64,000 nt of DNA from Hyphomicrobium_A sp963745205 (GCA_963745205.1 CAVUWX010000003.1:124001-188000); one strand, 5' to 3'. Numbered from the stretch's first letter, positions 17,043 through 25,830 are shown. Translations and numbers: made by a program. Notes: generated by a model from the sequence alone, not told the origin.

Positions 17043-18581
17043 ATGGCGCTTTCGACAAAGCTCGAGCTGAGACAAGGCCAGCAGTTGGTGATGACACCCC
17101 AACTGCAGCAGGCGATCCGTCTTTTGCAGCTCTCCAACATCGAGCTAATGGCCTACGTCGACACCGAGCTCGAGCGCAACCCGCTGCTGGAGCAGGACGA
17201 AGCCGCCGAGAGCGCGTCGCGCGCCGAGGCCGAGACCGCCGAATTCGCGAAGGTCGAGGAGCCCGCGGCACAGCCCGCGCAGGAAGAGAGCTGGCTCGAT
17301 CTCGGCAAGCCCGTCGCCGATCCCGAGAGCACCTACGACACCGATTACGACAACGTCTATCCCGACGCGGCCCCGGCCGGAGCCGGCGGCGGAGACAACG
17401 CCTCGGGCTGGGCCTCGCTGCGCCAGCGCAGCTCTGGCTCGGACGACGAGGTCAACCTCGAGGCCTTCGTCGCCAACGACGTGTCGTTGCGCCAGCACTT
17501 GAGCGAGCAGCTTCCGCTGGTGCTCAAGGAACCACCCGAACGGCTCATCGGCCAATACCTGATCGACATGGTCGACGAGGCCGGCTACTTGCCGACGGAT
17601 TTAAGTGCGCTTCCCGACAAGCTCGGCGCGCCGCAAGGGCTCATCGACCACGTACTATCTAGTCTGCAGTCGCTCGACCCGCCGGGCGTGTTCGCGCGCT
17701 CGCTGCAGGAGTGCCTCGCGCTGCAACTGAAGGACCAGAACCGCTTCGATCCCGTGGTCGCTACCTTCCTCGACAATCTGCATCTGCTTGCGAGCCACAA
17801 TTTGTCCGCGCTGCGCAAGGCGGTCGGCATCGAGATGGACGAGCTCATGGAGATCGTCGCCGAGATCAAACGGTTGAACCCAAAGCCCGGCCTCAAATAC
17901 GGCTCCGTACAGATGCAGCCGGTGGTGCCGGATGTGCTCGTGCGCCCGGCGCCCGACGGAAGCTGGATCGTCGAGCTCAACAGCGAGACGCTCCCGCGCG
18001 TGCTCGTCAACCGCAACTACCTTACACGCGTGTCCAAAGCGGGTTCCTCGGCGCAGGATCGCAACTACCTGCTCGAGTGCCTGCAGACGGCCAACTGGCT
18101 GGTGAAAAGCCTGGACCAGCGCGCGCGCACGATCCTGCGCGTAGCGGAGGAAATCGTGCGCCAGCAGGATGGCTTCTTCACGCACGGCGTCCAATATCTG
18201 CGCCCGCTCAACCTGCGCACCGTGGCCGACGCCATCTCCATGCACGAATCGACCGTGTCGCGCGTTACCTCCAACAAGTACATCGCCACCCCGCGGGGCA
18301 TCTTCGAGCTGAAATATTTCTTCACCTCGGCGATTGCCTCGGCCGAGGACGGGGAGGCCCACTCGTCGGAGGCCGTGCGCCACCGCATTAAGCAGATGAT
18401 CGACGGCGAGACGCCGGCAGCCGTCCTCTCCGACGACAAGATCGTGGAGAAGCTCAAGACCGACGGCATCGACATCGCGCGCCGCACGGTCGCCAAATAC
18501 CGCGAGGCGATGCGCATCCCTTCCTCCGTGCAGCGCCGGCGCGACAAGCGCCTTTTGGAGCGGGTGGAGCGCGCGCACTAG
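17043..18581 (+). CDS. rpoN: RNA polymerase sigma-54 factor
   Basis: RpoN directs RNA polymerase to -24/-12 promoters and needs AAA+ activators; it usually controls nitrogen and related functions. The product is 512 residues. Region I is MALSTKLELRQGQQLVMTPQLQQAIRLLQL; an acidic region II follows (rich in E and D, with GAGGGDNASG); region III ends with the RpoN box ARRTVAKYREAMRIP and SSVQRRR. ATG 17043 gives the standard beginning; ATG 17025 adds six residues. It lies in the usual place between lptB and ptsN, but the ribosome hibernation gene hpf that often follows is absent. Confidence 0.96.
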   Translation: MALSTKLELRQGQQLVMTPQLQQAIRLLQLSNIELMAYVDTELERNPLLEQDEAAESASRAEAETAEFAKVEEPAAQPAQEESWLDLGKPVADPESTYDTDYDNVYPDAAPAGAGGGDNASGWASLRQRSSGSDDEVNLEAFVANDVSLRQHLSEQLPLVLKEPPERLIGQYLIDMVDEAGYLPTDLSALPDKLGAPQGLIDHVLSSLQSLDPPGVFARSLQECLALQLKDQNRFDPVVATFLDNLHLLASHNLSALRKAVGIEMDELMEIVAEIKRLNPKPGLKYGSVQMQPVVPDVLVRPAPDGSWIVELNSETLPRVLVNRNYLTRVSKAGSSAQDRNYLLECLQTANWLVKSLDQRARTILRVAEEIVRQQDGFFTHGVQYLRPLNLRTVADAISMHESTVSRVTSNKYIATPRGIFELKYFFTSAIASAEDGEAHSSEAVRHRIKQMIDGETPAAVLSDDKIVEKLKTDGIDIARRTVAKYREAMRIPSSVQRRRDKRLLERVERAH

Positions 18582-19135
18582 CAATTGACGCTCTCTCGGT
18601 GGAATGACAGTGGTTCAGCCTCCGGCCGGACGGGACAGAAGTACCCGAATCGCTCAACTTTTATGTCGCTCTGTGTCAGGACGTTCCCATGGCCCTGTTT
18701 TTGCAGCGCTCGTGCCTCGGGGATGCCAGGAACTGGGAGCGGCGCGGCGCCGTTTTCGACTTGCAGCGCAGAGGGAACGAGGCGACGGTCTGCCGGTTAT
18801 CGCTGCCTGAGGCCCTGTGGGCCTCGTTCGGGGGTCAGCCCTGCAGGTAGGGTTTCGCCAACGTTTCTAGTATGTCACACGGACCCAATGCGGGCGCGGG
18901 TTGTGCAAGTTTGTTGTGCAGCTTGACCTTCTCGGCGCCATCTTTTTGGTTTTCTACGTGTGGGCCAACGGCGGCCCGGAAGACTCTTGGGCTTTGCCGA
19001 ATCTGTTGGCCAGAATCTGTTGGGACGACAAAAGTTTAGAAGCTCGTTGGTGCTAGAGTGGCGGCAGACTTCCCGGCGCGGCTGCGCTAAGCGCGGCGTC
19101 GATGGCGCCGAAACAGGGTGGGATGGGAGTTTATA
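18582..19135. other. rpoN-ptsN intergenic region, 554 bases, without hpf
   Basis: This stretch normally holds hpf/raiA in related genomes. I find no hpf reading frame on either strand. It contains one possible small gene (18689-18850) and a 7-base perfect inverted repeat GAGGCCC-TGT-GGGCCTC at 18809-18825 without a following T-tract. The rest shows nothing I recognise, apart from GGGAG seven bases before the ptsN start. Confidence 0.6.
18689..18850 (+). CDS. Possible 53-residue protein between rpoN and ptsN
   Basis: ATG 18689 is preceded by AGGA at about eight bases and opens a frame of 53 residues. It begins MALFLQRSCLGDARNWERRG and continues VFDLQRRG, then VCRLSLPEALWASFGG, to TAG at 18850. 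The pattern (aromatic residue, R-x-G-V-x-F, then V-C-R-L-S-x-x-A-L) resembles the small DUF1488 proteins loosely. It is too short for certainty. The alternative is untranslated leader of ptsN. Confidence 0.35.
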   Translation: MALFLQRSCLGDARNWERRGAVFDLQRRGNEATVCRLSLPEALWASFGGQPCR

Positions 19136-19601
19136 ATGGATCTTTGTGATCTGCTGGCCCCGGACGGCATCATCGCCTGCCTGCAAGCGACGAGCAAAAA
19201 GCACGCGCTGCAGGAACTTGGGAACATCGCGGCGGAGCGGACAGGAACTCGACGCGCGCGAGATCTTCAACACGCTGTTGCAGCGCGAGCGCTTGGGGTC
19301 GACCGGTCTCGGCCGCGGCATCGCCATCCCGCACGTCAAGCTCGCGGGCCTCAAGCGCATCTTTTGCCTGTTCGCGCGGCTCGATCAGCCGATCGACTAT
19401 GAGTCCCACGACAACGAGCCCGTCGATTTGATCTTCCTTCTGCTCGCGCCCGAGCACGCGAGCGGCGATCACCTGAAGGCGCTCGCCTCAATCTCGCGCG
19501 TGGTGCGTCTGCCGTCCGTGCTCGATGCCCTACGCAACGCCTCCGACGTTCCGGCGCTGCGCTCGGCGCTCACCATGATGGTGCCCTCGCACGCGGCCTA
19601 G
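19136..19601 (+). CDS. ptsN: Nitrogen PTS EIIA component PtsN, with one frameshift
   Basis: PtsN is the final phosphoacceptor of the nitrogen-related phosphotransferase relay (PtsP-NPr-PtsN) and regulates transporters and kinases. Start ATG 19136 has GGGAG seven bases upstream. Residues 1-35 (MDLCDLLAPDGIIACLQATS, KKHALQELGNIAAER) are in one frame and the rest (QELDAREIFNTLL, then RERLGSTGLGRGIAIPH...) in the next. Dropping one base near 19241 restores a normal protein of about 155 residues whose spacing matches other PtsN. The phosphorylated histidine is in GIAIPHVKL. A sequence error is likely, since the rest is well conserved. Confidence 0.82.
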
Positions 19602-19611
19602 GGGCTCTCGC

Positions 19612-20430
19612 TCAGGCGGGGCAGACGCTCGACTGGCCAAGCACGAGCAGTGCGCCGATGGCCACGCCGCCAACGATGATGCGCCACCAGCCAAACAGCG
19701 CAAAGCCGTGCCGGCTCACGTAGTCGAGCAAGTGGCGCACGACGAACACGGCCGAGATGAGTGCCACGACGAACCCTAGCGCGATATTGGTGACGTCCTC
19801 GGGCCTGAGGATCGACCAATTCTTGTAGAGATCGTAGGCGAAGGCGCCGGCCATGGTCGGCATGGCGAGGAAGAAGGTGAACTCGGCGGCCGAGCGCTTG
19901 TCGGTGCCAAACAGCATGGCGCCGACGATGGTCGCGCCCGAGCGCGATACACCAGGAATGAGCGCCAGACATTGAAACAGACCGATCTTGAAGGCGAGCG
20001 AGGGCGGATAATCCATCACGTCGGTGTAGCGCACGGTGAGCGGCATGCGGTCGATGACGAGCAGGATAATGCCGCCGACGACGAGCATCACCGAGATGAG
20101 CATCGGGCTCTCGTAGAGAATGCCCTTGATGAAGTCGTGTGCGCCGGCACCGACTGCGGCCGCGGGCAGGAACGCCAACAGGATGCCAAGAACGAAGCGG
20201 CGGGCGCGCTCGTCGTAGGGCAGCGCCACCAGGATGTCGATGAGCTTCGCCGCATAGACGCTCAAGATCGCGAGGATCGCGCCGAGCTGGATCAATACCT
20301 CGAAGGTCTTGCCGGGATTGCAGATGCCGAGGAAATGCTCGGTCAGCAGGAGGTGCCCCGTGGACGAGACGGGCAGGAACTCCGTCACGCCCTCGATGAG
20401 CCCGAGCAGGATGACTTGCCAGATCGGCAT
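19612..20430 (-). CDS. uppP: Undecaprenyl-diphosphatase UppP (BacA)
   Basis: UppP dephosphorylates undecaprenyl diphosphate at the outer face of the inner membrane, recycling the lipid carrier for peptidoglycan, LPS and capsule precursors; excess confers bacitracin resistance. The 272-residue product is almost entirely transmembrane. Family signatures are EGVTEFLPVSSTGHLLL (residues 14-30) and PGVSRSGATIVGAML (about 158), which hold the catalytic Glu and Ser/Arg. Length is normal. It is convergent with ptsN, ten bases apart, and divergent from fzlA. Confidence 0.96.
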   Translation of the reverse strand: MPIWQVILLGLIEGVTEFLPVSSTGHLLLTEHFLGICNPGKTFEVLIQLGAILAILSVYAAKLIDILVALPYDERARRFVLGILLAFLPAAAVGAGAHDFIKGILYESPMLISVMLVVGGIILLVIDRMPLTVRYTDVMDYPPSLAFKIGLFQCLALIPGVSRSGATIVGAMLFGTDKRSAAEFTFFLAMPTMAGAFAYDLYKNWSILRPEDVTNIALGFVVALISAVFVVRHLLDYVSRHGFALFGWWRIIVGGVAIGALLVLGQSSVCPA

Positions 20431-20605
20431 TGGCGGCTCCTAAGGCGTGTATGGATGGCGGCGTCGGCGTCTTCGGACGCGAGGATTAGCAGAATTCGTG
20501 AGCCCGCGGTGCCACATCCGCGCCACACGGAGGGACTGACTTGGCGCCCCGCCAGGAGCCAAATCCTTGACGAATCGCGCCGCCGGGGCCGAGGTCTAAA
20601 GCGCC

Positions 20606-21310
20606 ATGCACAAGCTCACGCACTTCAGGCTCTGCCCGTTTTCGCGCGCCGTCCGGCTGGCGCTCGCCGAGCTTGGGCTCGAGGTCGAGCTCGTCGAGGA
20701 GCGCCCGTGGGAGTGGCGCCCGGAGTTCCTGGCGTTGAACCCCGCGGGCGAGCTTCCAGTGCTCCAGCTCGAGGGCGCGCCGGTGCTCTCAGGCGTCTAC
20801 GCCATCTCCGAATACCTGGCCGAGGCGCCCCAGAGCGGCGACACCGAGGAGGACGAGGAGCCCGCGCCAAAGCTTTTCCCCGGCACGCGCGAGGCCCGCG
20901 CCGAAGTGCGCCGCCTCGTCGACTGGTTCCACGGCAAATTCAACCGCGAGGTCTCCCAGGAGCTGCTGCACGAAAAGGTTTACGCGCGCCTCCTGCCCGG
21001 CGCCGATCCCACCCCCGCGGCCGACATCTTGCGCGCCATCAAGGCAAACCTGCGCTACCATATGAGCTACGTGAGCCATCTCGCGCATCAGCGCCGATGG
21101 CTCGCCGGCGACGAGCTGTCGTTCGCCGATCTTTCCGCTGCCGCGCATCTGTCGACGGCCGATTATCTGGGCGAGGTCCCGTGGGACGAATTCGAGGTCG
21201 CCAAGCTCTGGTATGCGCGCTTGAAATCGCGCCGCGCGTTCCGGCCCGTTCTCGCCGACCGTGTGCCGGGCACGATCCCCTCCGCGCACTACGCCGACCT
21301 CGACTTCTAG
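20606..21310 (+). CDS. fzlA: GST-fold FtsZ-binding protein, FzlA type
   Basis: FzlA, described in Caulobacter, binds FtsZ filaments at midcell and is needed for constriction in Alphaproteobacteria. The 234-residue product has the GST-like thioredoxin N-terminal domain (LTHFRLCPFSRAVRLALAEL, FLALNPAGELPVLQ) and an all-helical C-terminal domain (DWFHGKFNREVSQELLHEKVY, LAGDELSFADLSAAAHLS). The immediate coupling to queG is the usual alphaproteobacterial context of fzlA. The catalytic GST residues are not conserved in this group. An ordinary glutathione transferase is the alternative. Confidence 0.83.
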   Translation: MHKLTHFRLCPFSRAVRLALAELGLEVELVEERPWEWRPEFLALNPAGELPVLQLEGAPVLSGVYAISEYLAEAPQSGDTEEDEEPAPKLFPGTREARAEVRRLVDWFHGKFNREVSQELLHEKVYARLLPGADPTPAADILRAIKANLRYHMSYVSHLAHQRRWLAGDELSFADLSAAAHLSTADYLGEVPWDEFEVAKLWYARLKSRRAFRPVLADRVPGTIPSAHYADLDF

Positions 21311-21332
21311 CATCGCGCCGGAGGGCTTTCCG

Positions 21333-22463
21333 GTGACGGCGGACGTCAAGGAGGCGCTGCGGGCGGAAGCGCAGGCGCTCGGCTTCCAGACGCTGCGGGT
21401 GACGACGCCCGACGCCATCGGCGAAGCGGGGCAGCACCTCGCCGCGTTCCTCGACGCCGGGCGCCACGGCGATATGGCCTGGCTGGCGACGACGGCCGAC
21501 CGCCGCGGGCATCCGTGCACGCTGTGGCCGCAGGCCCGTTCCGTCGTCATGCTCGGCATGAGCTACGCGCCCGCCGGCGATCCGCTAGAAGCGCTGAATG
21601 AGCCTACGCGCGCCGCCATTTCCGTCTATGCGCAAGGCAAGGACTACCATGCCATCCTCAAGGGCAAGCTCAAGCAGCTCGCGGCCTCGCTCGCCGCTCG
21701 CACGGATCAGGAGGTGAAGGTCTTCGTCGACACCGCGCCCGTCATGGAGAAGCCGCTGGCGGCCGCCGCCGGCATCGGCTGGCAGGGCAAGCACACAAAC
21801 CTCGTCTCGCGCGAGCACGGCTCCTGGCTGTTCCTCGGCGCAATCTTCACGAGCGCTGAGCTGCCGCCGGATGCGCCCGAGGAGGATCGCTGCGGAAGCT
21901 GCAGCCGCTGTCTCGACGTCTGCCCCACACGCGCGTTCCCCGCGCCCTACATCTTGGATGCGCGCCGCTGCCTCGCCTACCTGTCGATAGAGCACAAGGG
22001 CCACATCCCGGCCGAGTTCCGCGGCCCCATGGGCAACCGCGTGTTCGGCTGCGATGACTGCCTCGCCGTGTGCCCGTGGAACAAGTTCGCGGAGGCCGCG
22101 CGCGAGGCGCGCTTCTCGGCGCGCGCCGAGACCGACAACCCGCCGCTTGGCGAGCTGCTCCTGCTCGACGAGCGCGCCTTCCGCGAGCGTTTTGCCGGCA
22201 CGCCCGTGAAGCGCACCGGCCGCGATCGCTTCCTGCGCAACGTGCTCATCGCCGCCGGCAACTCGGGCGAGACAAACCTGCTGCCGAAGATCGAGGCGCT
22301 GCTCGCAGATGCCTCTCCGCTCGTGCGCGCGATGGCGGTGTGGGCCTTGCGCCAGCTCACCCGCGACGAGATCGGCGAGCGCCTACGCCACCGCCATCTC
22401 GCCCGTGAAGGCGACAACGCGGTGCGCGCGGAGTGGCAGGCCGCGCCCCACGCCGCACTATGA
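21333..22463 (+). CDS. queG: Epoxyqueuosine reductase QueG
   Basis: QueG is a cobalamin- and iron-sulfur-dependent enzyme that reduces epoxyqueuosine to queuosine in the anticodon of tRNAs, in the cytosol. The 376-residue product has a B12-binding catalytic region (VVMLGMSYAP, KDYHAILKGKLKQLA, DTAPVMEKPLAAAAG with IGWQGKHTN), two ferredoxin motifs (CGSCSRCLDVCPT and CDDCLAVCPWN) and a C-terminal HEAT-like repeat (LVRAMAVWALRQL). The start is GTG 21333, with GGAGGG seven bases upstream; a longer frame would overlap fzlA. Its stop overlaps the next gene (ATGA). Confidence 0.95.
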   Translation: MTADVKEALRAEAQALGFQTLRVTTPDAIGEAGQHLAAFLDAGRHGDMAWLATTADRRGHPCTLWPQARSVVMLGMSYAPAGDPLEALNEPTRAAISVYAQGKDYHAILKGKLKQLAASLAARTDQEVKVFVDTAPVMEKPLAAAAGIGWQGKHTNLVSREHGSWLFLGAIFTSAELPPDAPEEDRCGSCSRCLDVCPTRAFPAPYILDARRCLAYLSIEHKGHIPAEFRGPMGNRVFGCDDCLAVCPWNKFAEAAREARFSARAETDNPPLGELLLLDERAFRERFAGTPVKRTGRDRFLRNVLIAAGNSGETNLLPKIEALLADASPLVRAMAVWALRQLTRDEIGERLRHRHLAREGDNAVRAEWQAAPHAAL

Positions 22464-23329
22464 CCCACCTGTTCTGCTTCGGGCTCGGCTACAGCGCGCA
22501 AGTGCTGGGGCGGCAGCTCGCCGCGCAGGGCTGGCGGGTCAGCGGCACGGCGCGCACGCGCGAAGGGGCGCGGGCGCTCAGCGAGGCTGGCTTCGATGCG
22601 TTGGTATTCGATGGGCTCGGGCCGGGCGCCGGCGTCGGTGATGCCCTGCGCTCTGCGACGCATGTGCTGATCTCGGTGCCACCGGACGCGGACGGCGATC
22701 CCGTGATCCGCCACCACGGCGGCGATCTCGAGGCGTCCCCAGCGATCTCGTGGATCGGCTACCTCTCGACCGTAGGCGTCTACGGTGACCACGGCGGCGC
22801 CTGGGTCGACGAGATGACGCCCGCCACACCGGCCTCGCTGCGCAGCCGCTGGCGTCTTGGGGCGGAGGAGGCGTGGCTCGCGCTCGGGCAGCGCAGCGGC
22901 AAGCGCACGCAAATATTCCGCCTCCCCGGCATCTACGGCCCCGGGCGCAGCGCCATCGAGCGCGTACGCGAGGGCAGCGCGCAGCGCATCGTCAAACCGG
23001 GGCAGGTATTCAACCGCATTCATGTCGACGACATCGCCGGCGCGCTCGCAGCTGCGATCGCCGGGCGCGGCGTCCATCACATCTACAACGTCGCCGACGA
23101 TGAGCCGGCGCCGTCCCAAGACGTGATCGCGTACGCGGCGCGCCTGTTGCACATGCCTGCGCCGCCGGAGACCGCCTACGCGCAGGCAAAGCTGTCGCCG
23201 ATGGCGCAAAGTTTTTATGCGGAGAACAAGCGGGTCAGCAACGCACGGCTGCGCGGCGAGCTCGGCGTCGACTTGAAATTCCCAAGCTACCGCGAGGGGT
23301 TGCAGGCGATCCTGGCCCTTTCGCGCTGA
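22460..23329 (+). CDS. NAD(P)-dependent SDR-type epimerase/reductase
   Basis: The product is 289 residues of the extended short-chain dehydrogenase fold. The N-terminal FCFGLGYSAQVLGRQLAAQGW is a glycine-rich nucleotide site of the form GxGYxxxxL, as in the YeeZ-like group. WIGYLSTVGVYGDHGGAWVDE, RLPGIYGPGRS and NRIHVDDIAGAL follow. The usual YxxxK catalytic pair is not evident (region around RRLGAEEAW), again as in YeeZ relatives. ATG 22460 overlaps the queG stop (ATGA), so it is cotranslated with queG. Substrate unknown. Confidence 0.82.
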   Translation: MTHLFCFGLGYSAQVLGRQLAAQGWRVSGTARTREGARALSEAGFDALVFDGLGPGAGVGDALRSATHVLISVPPDADGDPVIRHHGGDLEASPAISWIGYLSTVGVYGDHGGAWVDEMTPATPASLRSRWRLGAEEAWLALGQRSGKRTQIFRLPGIYGPGRSAIERVREGSAQRIVKPGQVFNRIHVDDIAGALAAAIAGRGVHHIYNVADDEPAPSQDVIAYAARLLHMPAPPETAYAQAKLSPMAQSFYAENKRVSNARLRGELGVDLKFPSYREGLQAILALSR

Positions 23330-23476
23330 CGTTTGAGCGTTTGTGCTTTAACCATCCGTTCAGCCGCCGTTCAACCAGCCCCCGCTCTATTGGCGCCAAT
23401 GCAGTCGCGCTTTCGCCGCGAGTTCGCCGCGGGGGCGCCGTCACAAGATCTGATCGCCATGCATCGTGAGGACAGG

Positions 23477-25015
23477 ATGCGAGTTGCAGCGAGAACGCTC
23501 GGTCGCGCCGCGATGTTTGCTGTCGCGCTTTCCCCATTGATCTTGATCGCCGGCTCCGCCGCCGCAGACGACAGCGCCGCCCACGCGCTCGCCGAGAAGT
23601 TCTCGCGCGCAGAGGACGCCGAGCGCGCCGAGGCCGAGAAGAAGGCGGAGACCAAGAAGAAGGCCGAGGCGGAAAAGGCGCGCTTGGAAGAGCAACGCCA
23701 AGCCGAGCGCCGCAAGGCCGCCGCCGAGCAGCGCGGGAAGGACGAAGCCGAGATGCTGGAGCGCGCACGCGCCGAGGCCGAAGCGCGCCGGCAGGAGGAT
23801 GAGCGGGCGGCGGCTGAGCACAACCGCGTGGAAGCGGAGCAGGAAGCCGCGCGCGCCGAGGCCGGTCGGCTCGCCCGCGAGGCCGAGCAGCGCCGCGTCG
23901 AGGAGGAACAGCGGGCCGAGGAAGCGCGTCAGGCCGAGGCCGCACGCCTCGCCAAAGAGGTCGAAGAGAAGCGCCTTGCCGACGATCGCAAGGCCGAGGA
24001 GGCGCGTCAGGCGGAAGCTGCCCGCGTCGCCAAGGAAGCTGAGGACAAGCGCCTCGCCGATGAACACAAGGCCGAGGAGGCGCGTCAGGCTGAGGCTGCT
24101 CGCCTGGCCGAGGAAGCCCGCATCGCCAAAGAAGCCGAGGAGAAGCGTCTCGCCGAGCAGCGCCGCGCCGTCCGTCTCGCCAAGGAGGCGGAGGAGGCAC
24201 GTCGCGCCGAGGCCCAGCGCAAGGCCGAGGAGCAGCGCCAGGCCGACGCCGCTCGCGAGGCGCTGGAGCGGCAGCGCACCGAGGAAGCCGAGCGCGTCGC
24301 GGAAAAATTCCGCTTGGCGCGCGAAGCCCGCGAAGCCAGGCTTGCGCACGAGCGCGACACCGCTGCGCGCGAGCACGGAGCCGACATTCGCAACAGCTTG
24401 GGCGGCCCGGCGCCCGAGACCCTGCCGCCCACCGCCCCCTGGGACCTTCCTGGGAACGCGGCCGACGACGGCTCCGCGAAGTTTCTGCCGACGCGCGTGA
24501 CCATCCTGCTCGTCATAGATCCGCGCCACCGAATGTTTGCCACCTTCCCGCCGACGGCCAACCCGGTGCTATGCATCGGCGAGGGCTGCTACGTCAGTGG
24601 CGGCGCCTCCGGTCCGGCCGAGTACATGCCGCGCTGGAGCGCGCTCGGGCCCGCCAACTCGATCGGGCGGCGCGCCGGCCCCTGCCGCAACCAGCTGACC
24701 TGCGTGTTCCGCGACGTCGAGCTCGGCGGCGGCTATGCGCAAATCCAGCCGGTCGACATGGGGCTCTTGCACCACAGTCGCCGCGAGATCCGCGGCGTGC
24801 GCCCCGATCCGACCTGCGACCTTCTCAGCGGGCGGCTGTTCTGCTCCGAGCCGGTCGTCGCCAAGGACTACCGCGCGTGGATCGTGCCGGAGCTGATTGC
24901 GACCAAGGCCGGCGCGGAAGCGCTGCGCCAGGCGCTGGCGCTAGGCTTGCCAACCGCGCGGGCGGCGACGCTCGACCCGTGGCGGGGCCAGGTTCACGCC
25001 GAAAGCTCGAGGTAG
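23477..25015 (+). CDS. Secreted coiled-coil protein with Cys-rich C-terminal domain
   Basis: A signal peptide (MRVAARTLGRAAMFAVALSP, then LILIAGSAAADD) precedes about 260 residues of Ala/Glu/Arg/Lys-rich coiled coil resembling the TolA middle domain, including three tandem 26-residue repeats. A C-terminal domain of about 190 residues follows, with VTILLVIDPRHRMFATFPP, paired cysteines (CIGEGC, CRNQLTC, CDLLSGRLFC) and a basic tail. Start ATG 23477 has GAGG five bases upstream; ATG 23459 is an alternative. The 3' end lies inside the 62-bp direct repeat. The role is unknown; an envelope-spanning structural protein is a guess from the coiled coil and disulfide-prone domain. Confidence 0.72.
   Translation: MRVAARTLGRAAMFAVALSPLILIAGSAAADDSAAHALAEKFSRAEDAERAEAEKKAETKKKAEAEKARLEEQRQAERRKAAAEQRGKDEAEMLERARAEAEARRQEDERAAAEHNRVEAEQEAARAEAGRLAREAEQRRVEEEQRAEEARQAEAARLAKEVEEKRLADDRKAEEARQAEAARVAKEAEDKRLADEHKAEEARQAEAARLAEEARIAKEAEEKRLAEQRRAVRLAKEAEEARRAEAQRKAEEQRQADAAREALERQRTEEAERVAEKFRLAREAREARLAHERDTAAREHGADIRNSLGGPAPETLPPTAPWDLPGNAADDGSAKFLPTRVTILLVIDPRHRMFATFPPTANPVLCIGEGCYVSGGASGPAEYMPRWSALGPANSIGRRAGPCRNQLTCVFRDVELGGGYAQIQPVDMGLLHHSRREIRGVRPDPTCDLLSGRLFCSEPVVAKDYRAWIVPELIATKAGAEALRQALALGLPTARAATLDPWRGQVHAESSR
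23915..24165 (+). repeat. Three tandem 78-bp repeats within the coiled-coil gene
   Basis: Units begin at 23915, 23993 and 24071. Each encodes AEEARQAEAARxAKE followed by EKRLA or DKRLA; the third has a short insertion (EEARIAKEAE). The DNA differs mainly at synonymous or conservative positions, so the array is old rather than a recent slippage. Confidence 0.8.
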
Positions 25016-25024
25016 CCGATCTTG
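24963..25024. repeat. 62-bp perfect direct repeat, left copy
   Basis: This is identical base for base to 25960-26021 (offset 997). It contains the last 53 bases of the upstream coiled-coil gene including its TAG, plus the DNA that in the right copy encodes the 3' end of the convergent hydrolase gene. Matching stops at G24962 on the left and T25025 on the right. Confidence 0.95.
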
Positions 25025-25029
25025 TTGCT

Positions 25030-25830
25030 TCAAAACACACCGATAGCTTTGAGCAAGCCCTCAAGGCCAGCAGCGACAGGAATTGTCAGGACGTTTGCGA
25101 CCACATTCTCTGAGATTGTTCGCAGCGAACGCCCGGCTTCCTGCAGTATCGCCGTCGAGGGCGTTTTCTTCGCAAGCTGCGCTTTGATCGTGTCGAGGTC
25201 GGGCGTCAATTCAGAGCGGATTTGGGCGGGCACGTTGGATGCGGCCAACGTCTCAGTAAGCCGAGCGAAGGCAGCGCGAAAATCGCCCAGGTTGATGGTC
25301 GTCGAGACGTTCTGCGTCGAGCCAGTCGACCCCTGCTGAATAGCGCTGCTGACCACGGTTCCGATTGTCATAGACATCGACGGGGGTGGTTCAGGTTCGG
25401 CCGGATCAAGAAAGCCTATGTCGAAGTGCTCAAGCATGAAGTCGAGCTTTTTGTCGAACAGAGCCAGTCGCTCCTCGACCAACTTGGGCCCGGCGAACTG
25501 TTTGAGTGTGTCGGGCCGCGTCGCAGCCTTCGCCTTCTCTGCGTATTCGCGCAAGAGGTGCTCGGTCTTTTGCCGAAGCGCGTTCACATTCAAGTCGGCT
25601 ATGCGCATCGTCCGCTTGAGTTCTCCGAGCGCCGTCTTCACGCCTTTCTCGAACAGGTCGTGGGCCTTCTGATACGTCACGACTACCGTCGCGCCGCTTT
25701 GATACGCGCCTTTGGCGCTGTGCTCAGCCGCGACCGTGGTGACAGATCGTCCGATTTCAGTTAGGGACCGTTGAAGGTGGTCGTCGATCCATTGCGCGAA
25801 GTGATCGAGCGTTGGCTTCTTGTTGACCAT
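25030..25830 (-). CDS. Orphan helical protein inside the direct-repeat insertion
   Basis: The 266-residue product starts at ATG 25830 (MVNKKPTLDHFAQWIDDHLQ); a longer frame adds 18 poor residues. Residues 1-165 look all-helical (VVTYQKAHDLFEKGVKTALG, LRQKTEHLLREYAEKAKAA). A Pro-rich hinge (DPAEPEPPPSMSM) and a Ser/Thr/Gln linker (SSAIQQGSTGSTQ) lead to a second helical domain (DFRAAFARLTETLAASNV...) with a hydrophobic C-terminal tail. The hinge-plus-tail layout recalls proteins near abortive-infection (AbiTii-like) families, but this is from memory and weak. It is the only gene of the inserted segment and fills most of it. Function unknown. Confidence 0.65.
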   Translation of the reverse strand: MVNKKPTLDHFAQWIDDHLQRSLTEIGRSVTTVAAEHSAKGAYQSGATVVVTYQKAHDLFEKGVKTALGELKRTMRIADLNVNALRQKTEHLLREYAEKAKAATRPDTLKQFAGPKLVEERLALFDKKLDFMLEHFDIGFLDPAEPEPPPSMSMTIGTVVSSAIQQGSTGSTQNVSTTINLGDFRAAFARLTETLAASNVPAQIRSELTPDLDTIKAQLAKKTPSTAILQEAGRSLRTISENVVANVLTIPVAAGLEGLLKAIGVF

